Assembly (NCBI RefSeq): GCF_035594035.1
Contig: NZ_CP141588.1
Span: 3,068,501 to 3,132,500 of the forward strand
Direction: 5' to 3'
Length of the DNA stretch: 64,000 nucleotides
Source of the DNA: Sphingomonas sp. LY54
Lineage (GTDB): Bacteria; Pseudomonadota; Alphaproteobacteria; Sphingomonadales; Sphingomonadaceae
Part shown: positions 1-8,831 of the stretch, one piece after another
How the letters are laid out: every line of letters begins with the position of its first letter
Numbering within the stretch: the first letter of the stretch is position 1
Translations under genes and position numbers: made by a program
The notes under the pieces: generated by a model
What the model was told of the DNA's origin: nothing
What the model saw: the letters and a program-made list of their open reading frames with translations, nothing else
Databases searched by the model: none

Positions 1-201
1 CTGGCCGAGGGCGGGGAGGACCAGGCGCTGGCTGCGGTGGTGCGCCTGCTCGACCGCAAGCTGGCGGCGCTCAATCGGATCCGGCGCCATCTGAAGATCA
101 AGGCGCGGCTCGAAGTGTGGCTCTACGTCCATGTGCCGATAACCTTTGCGCTGATCGCCGCGCTCGCCGCCCATATCGTCAGCGTGTTCTTCTACTGGTG
201 A
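1..201 (+). CDS. C-terminal end of a membrane protein with a possible b-haem helix (partial)
   Basis: An open frame runs in from the left edge and stops at TGA 199-201, giving 66 residues. It has a basic amphipathic stretch (RIRRHLKIKARLEVW) followed by one strongly hydrophobic helix ending in VFFYW. Within the helix two histidines are separated by 13 residues (HVPITFALIAALAAH), a spacing like that of bis-histidine b-haem ligands in a single membrane helix. The next gene can start on the overlapping GTG at 198 or at ATG 210, so the two are probably one operon. A role in passing electrons between the quinone pool and the multihaem protein downstream is an inference. The family cannot be fixed from this fragment. 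Confidence 0.6.
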   Translation: MAEGGEDQALAAVVRLLDRKLAALNRIRRHLKIKARLEVWLYVHVPITFALIAALAAHIVSVFFYW

Positions 202-209
202 GCGGCGCG

Positions 210-2018
210 ATGGCCTTCCTTCTCCGCCTGGTCTCGCGCAGCGCCGCGGGTCGAGAGATCGTCCGCACGTCGCGGATCGAGACCGACCGGCTCGACATCG
301 GCCGCGATCCGGCCAGCCATGTCCGCCTGTCGGACCTCGCGGCGGCCTTGCACCACGCGACGATCGAGCGGACGAGCCCGGGCCAACTCAGCGTCACCGC
401 CGGGGAAGGGCTCTATGTGGAGCTCGACGGCCGCAAGAAAGTCCGCAGCGGAACGATCGAACTGCCTGCCGGCGGCGACATCCGCATCGGGAGCCACTTG
501 CTGCGCGTGATGCCCGCGGCGATCGGCGCCGAAGAAGTGGCGATCGTGATGGAGAAGGTGCCCGTCGGCGAAGCGGACCGCCGCCCGGATGCCGACCGGC
601 TCTTCTCGCTGTCCGCCGTGATGCCAGGCAAGCGCAAGACGGCGTGGATCGGTGCGCTCGCCGTGCTGGCGCTGTTCCTCGCCTGGCCGGTCTGGTCTTA
701 CTACCAGCAGCGGCAGGACCGCGAGGCGGCGCGCTTCCATGCGGACTCGATGTGGACGCCCGGCGCGCTCTCGACCGCGCACGCAGGCCTCGAAAAGGAC
801 TGCCAAGCCTGCCACGTCAAGCCGTTCGAGGCGGTGCGCGACGACAGCTGCACGGCCTGCCACACCCAGGTCCACGATCATGCCGAGCCGTTCCGGCTGG
901 CGCGGGCCCAGCCCGATCTCGGCACCCGCGGGCGGGTCGAGCTCGCCTTCAAGGAAACGTTCGGCATCCCGCCGGGACGCTGCGTCGAATGCCATGTCGA
1001 GCATGAAGGCGCGCAGAAGATGCCGGTGACGGCGCAGCGTTTCTGCAGCGACTGCCATGCCGACCTCAAGGCCAAGCTGCCCGACACCAAGCTGCCCGAC
1101 GCCGGCGACTTCGGCACCGCGCATCCCCAGTTCCGCCCGGCGGTGCTAACCGACTGGCGCGGCGACCGGCCGGTGATCCGGCGCGTCTCGCTGGACGCCG
1201 AGCCGCGCGAGGATAGCGGGCTCAAATTCCCGCACGCGATGCATCTTTCCACCACCAACGGCGTCGCCCAGATGGCGCGGCGACTGGGCCGGGATTACGG
1301 CTTCGGCCAGGCGCTCGATTGCAAGGATTGTCACGATCCGACGCCCGACGGGGTGCGCTTCCAGCCGGTGACGATGGAGGAAGATTGCGCGATGTGTCAC
1401 AGCCTCGCGTTCGACCGCGTCGACGGGACCGTGCGCACGCTCCGGCATGGCGCGCCGGGCCAGGTCGTCGCCGACCTGCGCGATTTCTACCGGGCGCGAG
1501 CGCCCAGCCCGCCGGCGACGCTCGGCGGCATGTCGCGGCGGAGGCCGGGCGACGTTCCGCAGGCGCAGGCGCGCGGGCGCTTTGCTTCGGGCACGATCGC
1601 GCCGGGCCGTGCGGAGCGGGCGATAAGGGCGGTCTTCTCGCCGGGCGGCGCCTGCTTCGATTGCCATGGCGTCGATGCGCCGCCGCGCGGCTCGCTCGCC
1701 TTCGGCATCCGGCCCGTCGCCTTCCCGCTACGCTACATGCACAAGGGCTGGTTCGACCATAAGGCGCACGAGACCCAGAGCTGCTCGAGTTGCCACGCCG
1801 CGGGACGCTCGAACAGCGCGACGGATCTGTTGCTGCCGGACCTCAAGAGCTGCCGGACCTGCCATGGCGGCGAAAGCTCCGCAACGGAGGTGCCGTCCGG
1901 GTGCGCAATGTGTCATGACTATCACATGGATGAGGGGGCGCCCGCGATGCTGGTCCGGCAGAGAGTCCGCGGCAAGAAGAAGGACACGAATGTGGCGAGC
2001 ATCGGGGCACGGAATTGA
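210..2018 (+). CDS. FHA domain-transmembrane-decahaem cytochrome c fusion protein
   Basis: A 602-residue protein from ATG 210; GTG 198, overlapping the preceding stop, is an alternative start. Residues about 18-100 look like a forkhead-associated domain (LDIGRDPASHVRL, then LHHATIE), although the usual serine of the phosphothreonine site is not evident. One membrane helix lies at about 146-163, just after KRK, which predicts a cytosolic FHA domain and a periplasmic C-terminus. The C-terminal part has ten CXXCH motifs: CQACH, CTACH, CVECH, CSDCH, CKDCH, CAMCH, CFDCH, CSSCH, CRTCH and CAMCH. The haem part resembles cytochrome c3/c7-like multihaem proteins and should accept or pass electrons in the periplasm. 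The FHA domain suggests regulation by, or docking to, a phosphorylated cytosolic partner (inference). Confidence 0.85.
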   Translation: MAFLLRLVSRSAAGREIVRTSRIETDRLDIGRDPASHVRLSDLAAALHHATIERTSPGQLSVTAGEGLYVELDGRKKVRSGTIELPAGGDIRIGSHLLRVMPAAIGAEEVAIVMEKVPVGEADRRPDADRLFSLSAVMPGKRKTAWIGALAVLALFLAWPVWSYYQQRQDREAARFHADSMWTPGALSTAHAGLEKDCQACHVKPFEAVRDDSCTACHTQVHDHAEPFRLARAQPDLGTRGRVELAFKETFGIPPGRCVECHVEHEGAQKMPVTAQRFCSDCHADLKAKLPDTKLPDAGDFGTAHPQFRPAVLTDWRGDRPVIRRVSLDAEPREDSGLKFPHAMHLSTTNGVAQMARRLGRDYGFGQALDCKDCHDPTPDGVRFQPVTMEEDCAMCHSLAFDRVDGTVRTLRHGAPGQVVADLRDFYRARAPSPPATLGGMSRRRPGDVPQAQARGRFASGTIAPGRAERAIRAVFSPGGACFDCHGVDAPPRGSLAFGIRPVAFPLRYMHKGWFDHKAHETQSCSSCHAAGRSNSATDLLLPDLKSCRTCHGGESSATEVPSGCAMCHDYHMDEGAPAMLVRQRVRGKKKDTNVASIGARN

Positions 2019-2020
2019 GC

Positions 2021-2875
2021 ATGCTGATCGCGCAGATCACCGACCTCCATCTCGGTTTCGAGCCCGACAATCCCGCCGAGTTCAACCGCAAGCGGCTCGA
2101 CCAGACGCTGCACGCCTTGTGCGAGATGCGCCCGCGGCCGGATCTCTTGCTCGCGACCGGCGACCTTGCCGACGCGGGCGACGACGACGTGTCCTACCAG
2201 AGGCTGAGCGACGCGCTCGCGGCCTGTCCGTTCCCGGTCTTCTACGCGATGGGCAATCACGACGCGCGCGATGCCTTCCTCCGCTATTTCCCGGACGTGC
2301 CGACCGTCGATGGCTTCATCCAATATGCGATCGAGGATTTCCCGCTGCGTATCCTCGTCCTCGATACGCTCGAGGACGGGCGCCACGGCGGCAGTTTCTG
2401 CGCGATCCGCGCCGAATGGCTGCGGGCGCGGCTGGCCGAGCAGCCGGACCGTCCGACCCTGCTGGTGCTCCATCACCCGCCGGTCGATTCCGGGCTGAGC
2501 TGGATGAACGAGGATCCGGATGCCGAATGGGTGCGGCGCCTGCACGGCGTCGTCTCGCAGCATCGCAACATCGTCGCGATGGTCACCGGCCACCTGCACC
2601 GGCCGGTGACGACGCAATGGGGCGGAACGACGTTGATGGTCTGTCCCTCGACGGCGCCGCAGGTCGCGCTCGATCTCGACACGATCGATCCCGACCGGCC
2701 GGACGGAAGGCCGATGATCGTTGCCGACCCGCCCGGCTACGCGCTGCATCTGTGGAACGGCACCTCGCTGATGTCGCACTACAACACCGCGGAGGAGCAT
2801 ACTGTCCTCGCCCGCTACGAGCCTGCCTTGCAACCCCTGGTGCAGATGCTGGCGGCCGAGAAGAACGGCGCCTGA
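2021..2875 (+). CDS. calcineurin-like metallophosphoesterase (CpdA-like)
   Basis: A 284-residue protein from ATG 2021; a TTG at 2015 overlapping the previous stop is an alternative. The metal-site motifs of the family appear in order: DLH near the N-terminus (ITDLHLG), GDLAD, GNHD (AMGNHDARD), HH (VLHHPP) and GHLHR (VTGHLHRPV). The closest known group is class III cyclic-nucleotide phosphodiesterases such as CpdA, which cleave 3',5'-cAMP. Substrate cannot be decided from sequence. It lies directly behind the FHA-cytochrome gene and appears co-transcribed with it. A nucleotide cyclase (19.9-21.9 kb) and a cyclic-nucleotide-binding protein (16 kb) are encoded within 20 kb. The last bases run almost into the convergent cytochrome operon, 9 bp away. 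Confidence 0.85.
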   Translation: MLIAQITDLHLGFEPDNPAEFNRKRLDQTLHALCEMRPRPDLLLATGDLADAGDDDVSYQRLSDALAACPFPVFYAMGNHDARDAFLRYFPDVPTVDGFIQYAIEDFPLRILVLDTLEDGRHGGSFCAIRAEWLRARLAEQPDRPTLLVLHHPPVDSGLSWMNEDPDAEWVRRLHGVVSQHRNIVAMVTGHLHRPVTTQWGGTTLMVCPSTAPQVALDLDTIDPDRPDGRPMIVADPPGYALHLWNGTSLMSHYNTAEEHTVLARYEPALQPLVQMLAAEKNGA

Positions 2876-2884
2876 TCCCCGGCG

Positions 2885-5800
2885 TCAGGGGACCCAGTCA
2901 GCGAAGGTGCCGGTGTCGCGCACCTTCCAGGGCAGGCCGCGGCGGGTGAGGAACAACCGCTCCATTTCCGCGCGGTTGAACGGACGCGAGCCGAGCCGCC
3001 CGAACACGGCGATCTGGCCGCCGCTCTCGTCGACGCCGCGGTCGCGGTCGAGGCCCTTGCTGAGGGCCAGCGCCGGCTTCGGCGTCTTCGCCCAGGCGAT
3101 CAGCTCGGGCCGGGGGGCGGGCGAGAAACCGTAGAAATTGGGCTGGCTGTCGGGCGAGGTGAGCTGGACCACCTTGAGGCCGTTGCGCCCGTCGGCGACG
3201 TAGGCGAACAAAGAGGCGTTGGTGGAGGCGACGATCACGTCCTCGGCATCGTTCAGCGCGCCGTCCAGCGTCACGCGCTGCGCGATCCGCGGCGCTTCGG
3301 GATTCTTGACGTCGAGGATGACGAGCCCGTCGCGTTTGGCGGCGACATAGGCATAGGTGCGGGCGAGGTAGATACGGCGGACATCGGCGAGCGGCACGGT
3401 CGCCTGCGGCACGGCGCGCGGCGCATCGAGGCGCGTGACGTCGAACAGTTTCACGCCCTCGCCATCGGTGACCCACAGATAGCGGAATTGCAGCGCCGAC
3501 GCGCGGGCGGCGCGCAGCGGCAGCGTCGTCACGTGGCGCGGCCTGGGCGGATCGTCGAGATCGACCACGACCAGCCCGGCGTCGGCCGCAATGTACGCAT
3601 AGCGGCCGGCCAGCGTGACGTGGCGGGCGCCGGCGAGCACCCCGTTCTCGTTCCAGGTGACGGCGCGCTTCAGGAAATTGTTGCGCGGCTCGCCGTCGGC
3701 GAAGGTGTCGACGTCGACGAGGATCAGGCCCTCCTCGGCATCGGTCACCACGGCGTAGCCGTAGAGGGGGTGCAGCGCCTGTTCCTGGTTCTCCGGCATG
3801 GCGGCGCGGATCGCGGCGTTGCGCTGCAGGCTGATCGGCTGGTTGGTCGCGAGCGCCATGCAAGTCGCGTTGCGCGTGGAGACGTGGGCGTCGTGGCCGA
3901 GGGGAGAGAAGGGGGCGGTGACAATCCGGTCGGAAACGCCCTTGTTGCCGACGCTGGCGATGTCATAGACGCGGAAGCCGCCGCGCCCTTCGGCAACGAA
4001 CATATATTCGCCGCGCAATTGCAGGCAGCGCGCCGGTCCGCCCGTGTCCTGGACGATGTTGGCGAACTGCTCGAGCGCCTGCGTCTCGCCGCTGAGCTTG
4101 CGGTCGAACGCCTTGCCGCGCGTCCAGTTGAGCAGCTCGCGCTTGTTGCGGTCGACGTGCAGCCGCCAATAATCCGGATAGGCGAAACGGTGGAGGTAGG
4201 AGCCGATCACGGCCTGCGGCTCGTCCCATTCGGTGACGCGCGTCGCCTGGAAGCCGTCCTCCATGCCGACGAAGGCGTGGAGGCCGACGAAGTTCACGAA
4301 ATTGGTCCCCTGCAGCAGGAGCTGGGCCATGATCGCGTTATTGTCGTTGGTTTCGGAGAGGTGGCAGTCGCTGCATTGCTTGGTCTCGGTCCGCCGCACG
4401 GTGTGCGGGAAATGCGGCGCGAAGGCCTGGGACGAGAAACCGGCGGCGCTGATCGGCGGCTGCTGGACGTAGATGCGCTCGCGATTGATGTTGGTCGACG
4501 ACAGGATCAGCGCCGAAGTCGAGCGGATCGGCGCGATGATGTTGCCCTTGGTGGTCTGGTGGCGGCCGAGCTGGAACATGTCCTCGCGCGCCACCTGCGG
4601 GTTGTAGGTGGCGAAGTTGCGCGTCTCCATCCCCTCATATTTGTGGCTGGTCGTCTTCCAGTTCGCCTCGACGGGCAGGTGGCATCCCGCGCAGGAGGTG
4701 GTCCAGCTCAAATGGCAGGTGAAGCAGGCCATCTCGTCGGGCTTGTGGGCGAGGTCCTGCTCCGCCACGCCCGGCCCGAACGCGAACTGGCCGGTCTCGG
4801 CGCCGGCCTTCGCCATCAGCTTGGCGCGTGCCGATTTCATGTTGAAGCGCGGGTGGGTGCGGTCGACGCTGTCCTTGACCAGGCTCACCTCCCATTCGAG
4901 CGCCGGATCGACGATCGAGCGCTGGACGAGAACGCGGCGGCCGTCGTCGGCGACCATCCACTCGAAGCGGCGGCGGCCGTCCTCGTTGCGGAGCAAAGCG
5001 AGGTTGGTGCCCTTGGGCGGCGCGGCGGGGCCCGAGGTCAGCAAATTGGGATAGTCTTTGGCGGTGCCGTGGCAGTCCTTGCAGCCGATCTCGACCGCAT
5101 TGGCGACCTCGCCGTAGAGGAAACCGGTGCCGTGGCTGTCGCGCGAGAAATGGCAGTCGGCGCATTGCATGCCCTTCTCGGCATGGATGTCCATCAGGTG
5201 GACCGCCTTTCCCTTCTGCTCGCCGGGCGGGACGAATTGCGGCGCGCCGGCCTTGGCGAACTTCTCGGGGTCATCGGGCAAGACGATGGCGCCGTCGGCG
5301 TCGAGCAGATTGCCGTCGCGGTCGCGCTTGTAGACCGCGCGGAAATTCCAGCCATGGCCGTGATAGTCGGCGAACTGGGTATGCTTCGCCTGCGGGTTCA
5401 CGTCGTCATGGACCCGGCGCAGGAACTCCACGTCCGACCATTTGCCGCGCGGCGCGGCGCCCTCCGGGTTGCGGTCGAGCGTTTCCAGCACCTCTTTGGC
5501 GGGGGGGTATTTCTGCCGGTCCGGCCACATCAAGGGCGCGTCGGCCTCATAATCCCACATCGTGTAGCCGAGGAAGGAGTTCAGGAAGACGTTGGGCTGG
5601 TGCATGTGGCAGTTCATGCACTGCGCGGTGCTGATCGCGCGGGTGAAGACGTGGCCGATCGGGTGCCCGCTTTCTTTTCTTAGCTGATCCCCGGCTTTCG
5701 CCGGGGAACTGCCAGGCGCACCGTCCTTCAGAGCGCCGTGGTCGAGCTTCCTCGCGATCGTGGGATCGGCGGTCGCGGTCTGGCCGTCGCGGCCGAACCG

Positions 5801-6943
5801 GGCGTAGGTGAGGCTGTGGCGCGGCTCGCGGTCATTGGCATAGACGACGTGGCAGCCAGCGCAGCCCGACTGGCGATAGTCGCCCGGCTGGTCGTTGGTC
5901 CCCATGAACCACATGAACGGATCGTTGAGGCGCGTCTTGTGGATGTTGAGGATCGGGATCGAGACGCGCAGCCCGGTGCCGGGGCCGCGATTGGACTGGC
6001 GGATGTCGGGACGGCCGCTCTCCTCCAGCCGCTGGATCGATCCGGACGGGGAGGGGAGGCCGATCTCCGGGAACTGGGTGCCGATCGTGCGGCCGCCGCG
6101 CTCGAAGACGCGGAAGACGTCGCCCGGCGGAACGACATGCCATTGCGGCAGCGGGTAGAGCGCGCCGAGCACGCCGCGCGCCGCCTGCTCGGCGTACGGG
6201 CTCCCGTCGGGCTGCATCAACGGCGAGACGATCTTCGCGGGCTCGCCTTCGCGCGTATAGGCCTCGCCGAAGATATAATTCTTCATCGGAGCGATGCCGT
6301 TATTGTAGGCCGCGCCGCCGAAAAACATCGCGCCGGTCGCCATCAGCGAGCGTTCGGCCGCCTCGATCACCTCGATATGGCAGGCGCCGCAAGCATCACG
6401 GGCGACGCGATAGTCGGACGGATTGACGAAGCGGACGAATTCCGGCGCCTCGACATTGAGCAAGGTGTAGCTGCGCTTGGGGTTTGCGCTCGACGGCCAG
6501 TGCCACGCCTTGGGGTAGAGCGGCAGGACATGGGCCCGGTCGCGCGCGGCTACGTAAGCGGGCGCCTGGTGGTCGGAAACGTCCTGGGCGAAGACGGACG
6601 GGTTGCCGCCGTGGCAGTCGGCGCAGCCCAGCACCACCGCGGGCGACTTGTGCATCGTCCGCGCTTCGCTTGCGGTGTGGCAGCTGACGCAGCCGGCGCT
6701 TTTCGCGTCGGCCTGGTCCCATTCCTGCGTGCGCGGCGCGGGCGCGGCCCGGACGAGGCTGTAATCGCGCGCGACCGGCGTCTCGCCCTCGGAGGCGACC
6801 AAGGGGGTTGTTACCGCCAACGCGAGGAGCACGGCGCCCGCTCCCAGCTTACCGGCGAAAGCCGGTATCCCGCGCGTGGCCGCTGGACCCCGGCTTTCGC
6901 CGGGGAACAGCGTGGCCGGCACGGAGGGGCGGCGGCTACCCAT
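2885..6943 (-). CDS. decahaem cytochrome c with C-terminal LVIVD beta-propeller
   Basis: A 1352-residue exported protein, the last gene of a four-gene operon. The ATG at 6943 overlaps the preceding stop (ATGA). The signal peptide is unusual: a translated palindromic repeat (residues about 13-31, containing PGESRGP and IPAFAGK) sits before the hydrophobic core (GAGAVLLALAVTTPLVAS). Ten CXXCH motifs follow from residue 85: CVSCH, CADCH, CGACH, CAGCH, CMNCH, CADCH, CKDCH, CFTCH, CAGCH and CSDCH. The last third has LVIVD-type repeats (LILVDVD, LVVVDLDDP, VKLFDVTRLDAP, LVILDVKNPEAP, LKVVQLTSPD), which form a surface beta-propeller. A second palindromic repeat is inserted near residue 415 (SPAKAGDQ). 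The combination suggests a cell-surface or periplasmic electron-transfer protein or a multihaem oxidoreductase. The substrate is unknown. Confidence 0.85.
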   Translation of the reverse strand: MGSRRPSVPATLFPGESRGPAATRGIPAFAGKLGAGAVLLALAVTTPLVASEGETPVARDYSLVRAAPAPRTQEWDQADAKSAGCVSCHTASEARTMHKSPAVVLGCADCHGGNPSVFAQDVSDHQAPAYVAARDRAHVLPLYPKAWHWPSSANPKRSYTLLNVEAPEFVRFVNPSDYRVARDACGACHIEVIEAAERSLMATGAMFFGGAAYNNGIAPMKNYIFGEAYTREGEPAKIVSPLMQPDGSPYAEQAARGVLGALYPLPQWHVVPPGDVFRVFERGGRTIGTQFPEIGLPSPSGSIQRLEESGRPDIRQSNRGPGTGLRVSIPILNIHKTRLNDPFMWFMGTNDQPGDYRQSGCAGCHVVYANDREPRHSLTYARFGRDGQTATADPTIARKLDHGALKDGAPGSSPAKAGDQLRKESGHPIGHVFTRAISTAQCMNCHMHQPNVFLNSFLGYTMWDYEADAPLMWPDRQKYPPAKEVLETLDRNPEGAAPRGKWSDVEFLRRVHDDVNPQAKHTQFADYHGHGWNFRAVYKRDRDGNLLDADGAIVLPDDPEKFAKAGAPQFVPPGEQKGKAVHLMDIHAEKGMQCADCHFSRDSHGTGFLYGEVANAVEIGCKDCHGTAKDYPNLLTSGPAAPPKGTNLALLRNEDGRRRFEWMVADDGRRVLVQRSIVDPALEWEVSLVKDSVDRTHPRFNMKSARAKLMAKAGAETGQFAFGPGVAEQDLAHKPDEMACFTCHLSWTTSCAGCHLPVEANWKTTSHKYEGMETRNFATYNPQVAREDMFQLGRHQTTKGNIIAPIRSTSALILSSTNINRERIYVQQPPISAAGFSSQAFAPHFPHTVRRTETKQCSDCHLSETNDNNAIMAQLLLQGTNFVNFVGLHAFVGMEDGFQATRVTEWDEPQAVIGSYLHRFAYPDYWRLHVDRNKRELLNWTRGKAFDRKLSGETQALEQFANIVQDTGGPARCLQLRGEYMFVAEGRGGFRVYDIASVGNKGVSDRIVTAPFSPLGHDAHVSTRNATCMALATNQPISLQRNAAIRAAMPENQEQALHPLYGYAVVTDAEEGLILVDVDTFADGEPRNNFLKRAVTWNENGVLAGARHVTLAGRYAYIAADAGLVVVDLDDPPRPRHVTTLPLRAARASALQFRYLWVTDGEGVKLFDVTRLDAPRAVPQATVPLADVRRIYLARTYAYVAAKRDGLVILDVKNPEAPRIAQRVTLDGALNDAEDVIVASTNASLFAYVADGRNGLKVVQLTSPDSQPNFYGFSPAPRPELIAWAKTPKPALALSKGLDRDRGVDESGGQIAVFGRLGSRPFNRAEMERLFLTRRGLPWKVRDTGTFADWVP
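5687..5708. repeat. REP-like palindrome inside a coding region
   Basis: A perfect 7-bp-arm hairpin, CCCCGGC (5689-5695), loop TTTC, GCCGGGG (5700-5706). On the coding (-) strand it is read as SPAKAG within the decahaem cytochrome, between its fourth and fifth haem motifs, without breaking the frame. The core is identical to one half of the paired element at 6849-6907. Confidence 0.75.
6849..6907. repeat. paired REP-like palindromes (translated repeat)
   Basis: Two hairpins in opposite orientation: ACCGGC-GAAA-GCCGGT (6851-6866) and CCCCGGC-TTTC-GCCGGGG (6888-6905), about 21 bp apart. This is the layout of the dispersed proteobacterial repeat that is often translated as IPAKAGIQ...WIPAFAGMT. 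Here it is read in frame in the N-region of the signal peptide of the decahaem cytochrome (PGESRGP...IPAFAGK). Confidence 0.8.
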
Positions 6944-8826
6944 CAGAAGGTCAGGATCGCGTTCAAGAGCACGGAATAATAAGCGTCGTGCCGGTCGTCA
7001 TTGGCGAACAATTGCCGGAAGCCCTTGCCGGGTACCAGGACGGCGGCGGAGCCGCGGAAGACGATATTCTGCGTCATCTTCGGCCGCCAGATCGCCGCCA
7101 CCGACAGATCGAAGCCGATCTCCTTCGCGATGCCGCCCTGGTTGCGCAGATTTTCCAGAACCGCGGTCTTGGCGAACCAGAGATGGTTGGCATTGGCGGT
7201 GACGCGGATCTCCGGCGTTACATCGGCATCGGCGCCGGCGCCGACCAGCATCGTGCCGGGATTGTTGAAATTGGACTGGCCCTGCTCCTTCGAGGAACGA
7301 AGCGCGTTGAGAATGCCGTTACGGCCGTTGACCGAGACGACGCGTCCGCCGCCCGCGAACGGGATGGTCTGGCGGATCCAGTAGCTGGTGTCGGCCCCGG
7401 CGAAGATCGGATTCTCGAAGATGGCGTCGAAGCCCGTTTCCTTGTCGTCATAAGGATTGCCGTCGCCGCTCGCGTAGAGGAAGGCGCCGCGGACGCGCAG
7501 CCAATCGACGTCGTAGCTCGGCTCGGCGGCGAAGAACCAGGCGCGGATGTCGGCTTTTTCGCCGGTGAAGATGCTGGCGCGGTCGCTCCCGAACGCGCCG
7601 TACGCCTGCGCCGAGAGGTTGATGCGGCCGATCCGCCCGTCGGCCGCATAGCCGATATAGGCGAGGTCGTAATTGCGTGTTTTCAGGTTGCCGATGAGCG
7701 CGGGCCGGACCGGAAAACCATTGGTGTCGACCTCGATCTCGCCGCGCTCACGGTTGGCGTTCCAGGTGAGGCTCGCCTGGCTGGTGAGGCCGACGAAGGG
7801 GAAATCCTGGCGGTAGAGGTTGGCCGTCACCACCCAGTCGTCGCGCGGCCGCTGCGTGACGTCGTTGAGGCCGCTGTTCGTGTCCTTCTCCAGCCGCCAG
7901 AAGGCGGCGAGATTATATTGGAAGCGGTTGTTGTCGCGGTTGCCGAACAGGCGCACGCCCAATTGCTGGTCATTGAACAGGAAGCCGCGGAAATCGGCCT
8001 GGAACGGCTGGATGCCGACGCGCACGGAATCGAAATCGTAGCGGTCCGAGACGTTGCGGATATGATAGTCGACGAACGCTTCCTGCACGCCGAGGAAGTG
8101 GTCGAGGCGGTCGGTTCCCGCGGACGGGCGCACCGACAGGATGCGCCGCTCGGACACGTCGACATAATTGACATTGTAGGCGAGCGTCAGCCGGTACTCG
8201 ACGTCGGGCGGCTTGTAGGCGGTCGAGCCCTTGAGCAGGGCGACGCTGGCGATGAAGGTCTGGGCGAAGACCAGGCTATCATTCTCGCCGAACACGTCGT
8301 TGCTGTCGGGATCGTCGGTGGTCTGGACGCCGACCGGGATCGGAAAGGTGCGCGGCTCGACCACCGTGTCCGAGACGGCGTTGGCGACGAAGAACCAGTC
8401 CTGGCCCTTAAGGCCGAGGAAGCGCGGCGTCCGGCATTTGGGTAGGCCTTCGCGTGCTCGGCGCGCCTGCTCCTCCGCGGTCGGGATGCAGAGCGGGCGG
8501 TCTCCCTTCAGCGTGTTCTGGTTGTACGGGTCCCACCAGCGCTCCCTGGCGATGCCCAAAGTCTCGACCAGCCGCCAGCGGTCGGGGACCGGGATCTGGT
8601 CGGTGGGAAAGGCTTCGGGCGGGGGCGAGCGGACCGCGCCGACATTGGTCTGGCTGACCGCGTCGGGCAGCTCATGCTGCGGCACGCCTGGACGGCGCCG
8701 GCCTTCCAGCAGCGGATCGTCGGCCGTGATATCCTCGATCACCGGCGGCTCGGGCGGAGGCGGCGCGGGCTGCTGCATCGCCATCAGGGCGGCCACGGGC
8801 AGGAAGGGAAGGGCGAGGGCCACCAC
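6943..8826 (-). CDS. outer-membrane beta-barrel protein of the multihaem cytochrome operon
   Basis: A 627-residue protein. It starts at GTG 8826, five bases after the stop of the lipoprotein gene; the signal peptide (VALALPFLPVAALMAMQ) supports this start. A proline-rich linker follows, then a long region of alternating hydrophobic and polar residues typical of antiparallel beta strands (for example YRLTLAYNVNYVDV and FQYNLAAFWRLEKD). The chain ends in phenylalanine (LLNAILTF), as outer-membrane barrels do. It has no CXXCH motif. Its stop overlaps the ATG of the decahaem cytochrome gene. A barrel encoded between periplasmic and large multihaem cytochromes resembles porin-cytochrome conduits such as MtrAB-type systems in layout. 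Homology to MtrB is not evident by eye, so the conduit role is inferred from context. Confidence 0.8.
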   Translation of the reverse strand: MVALALPFLPVAALMAMQQPAPPPPEPPVIEDITADDPLLEGRRRPGVPQHELPDAVSQTNVGAVRSPPPEAFPTDQIPVPDRWRLVETLGIARERWWDPYNQNTLKGDRPLCIPTAEEQARRAREGLPKCRTPRFLGLKGQDWFFVANAVSDTVVEPRTFPIPVGVQTTDDPDSNDVFGENDSLVFAQTFIASVALLKGSTAYKPPDVEYRLTLAYNVNYVDVSERRILSVRPSAGTDRLDHFLGVQEAFVDYHIRNVSDRYDFDSVRVGIQPFQADFRGFLFNDQQLGVRLFGNRDNNRFQYNLAAFWRLEKDTNSGLNDVTQRPRDDWVVTANLYRQDFPFVGLTSQASLTWNANRERGEIEVDTNGFPVRPALIGNLKTRNYDLAYIGYAADGRIGRINLSAQAYGAFGSDRASIFTGEKADIRAWFFAAEPSYDVDWLRVRGAFLYASGDGNPYDDKETGFDAIFENPIFAGADTSYWIRQTIPFAGGGRVVSVNGRNGILNALRSSKEQGQSNFNNPGTMLVGAGADADVTPEIRVTANANHLWFAKTAVLENLRNQGGIAKEIGFDLSVAAIWRPKMTQNIVFRGSAAVLVPGKGFRQLFANDDRHDAYYSVLLNAILTF

Positions 8827-8831
8827 TTCGG

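Noticed and set aside
3488-5683. A 731-codon open frame antisense to the decahaem cytochrome
   Set aside because: The - strand gene has haem motifs and operon coupling; the antisense frame has neither.
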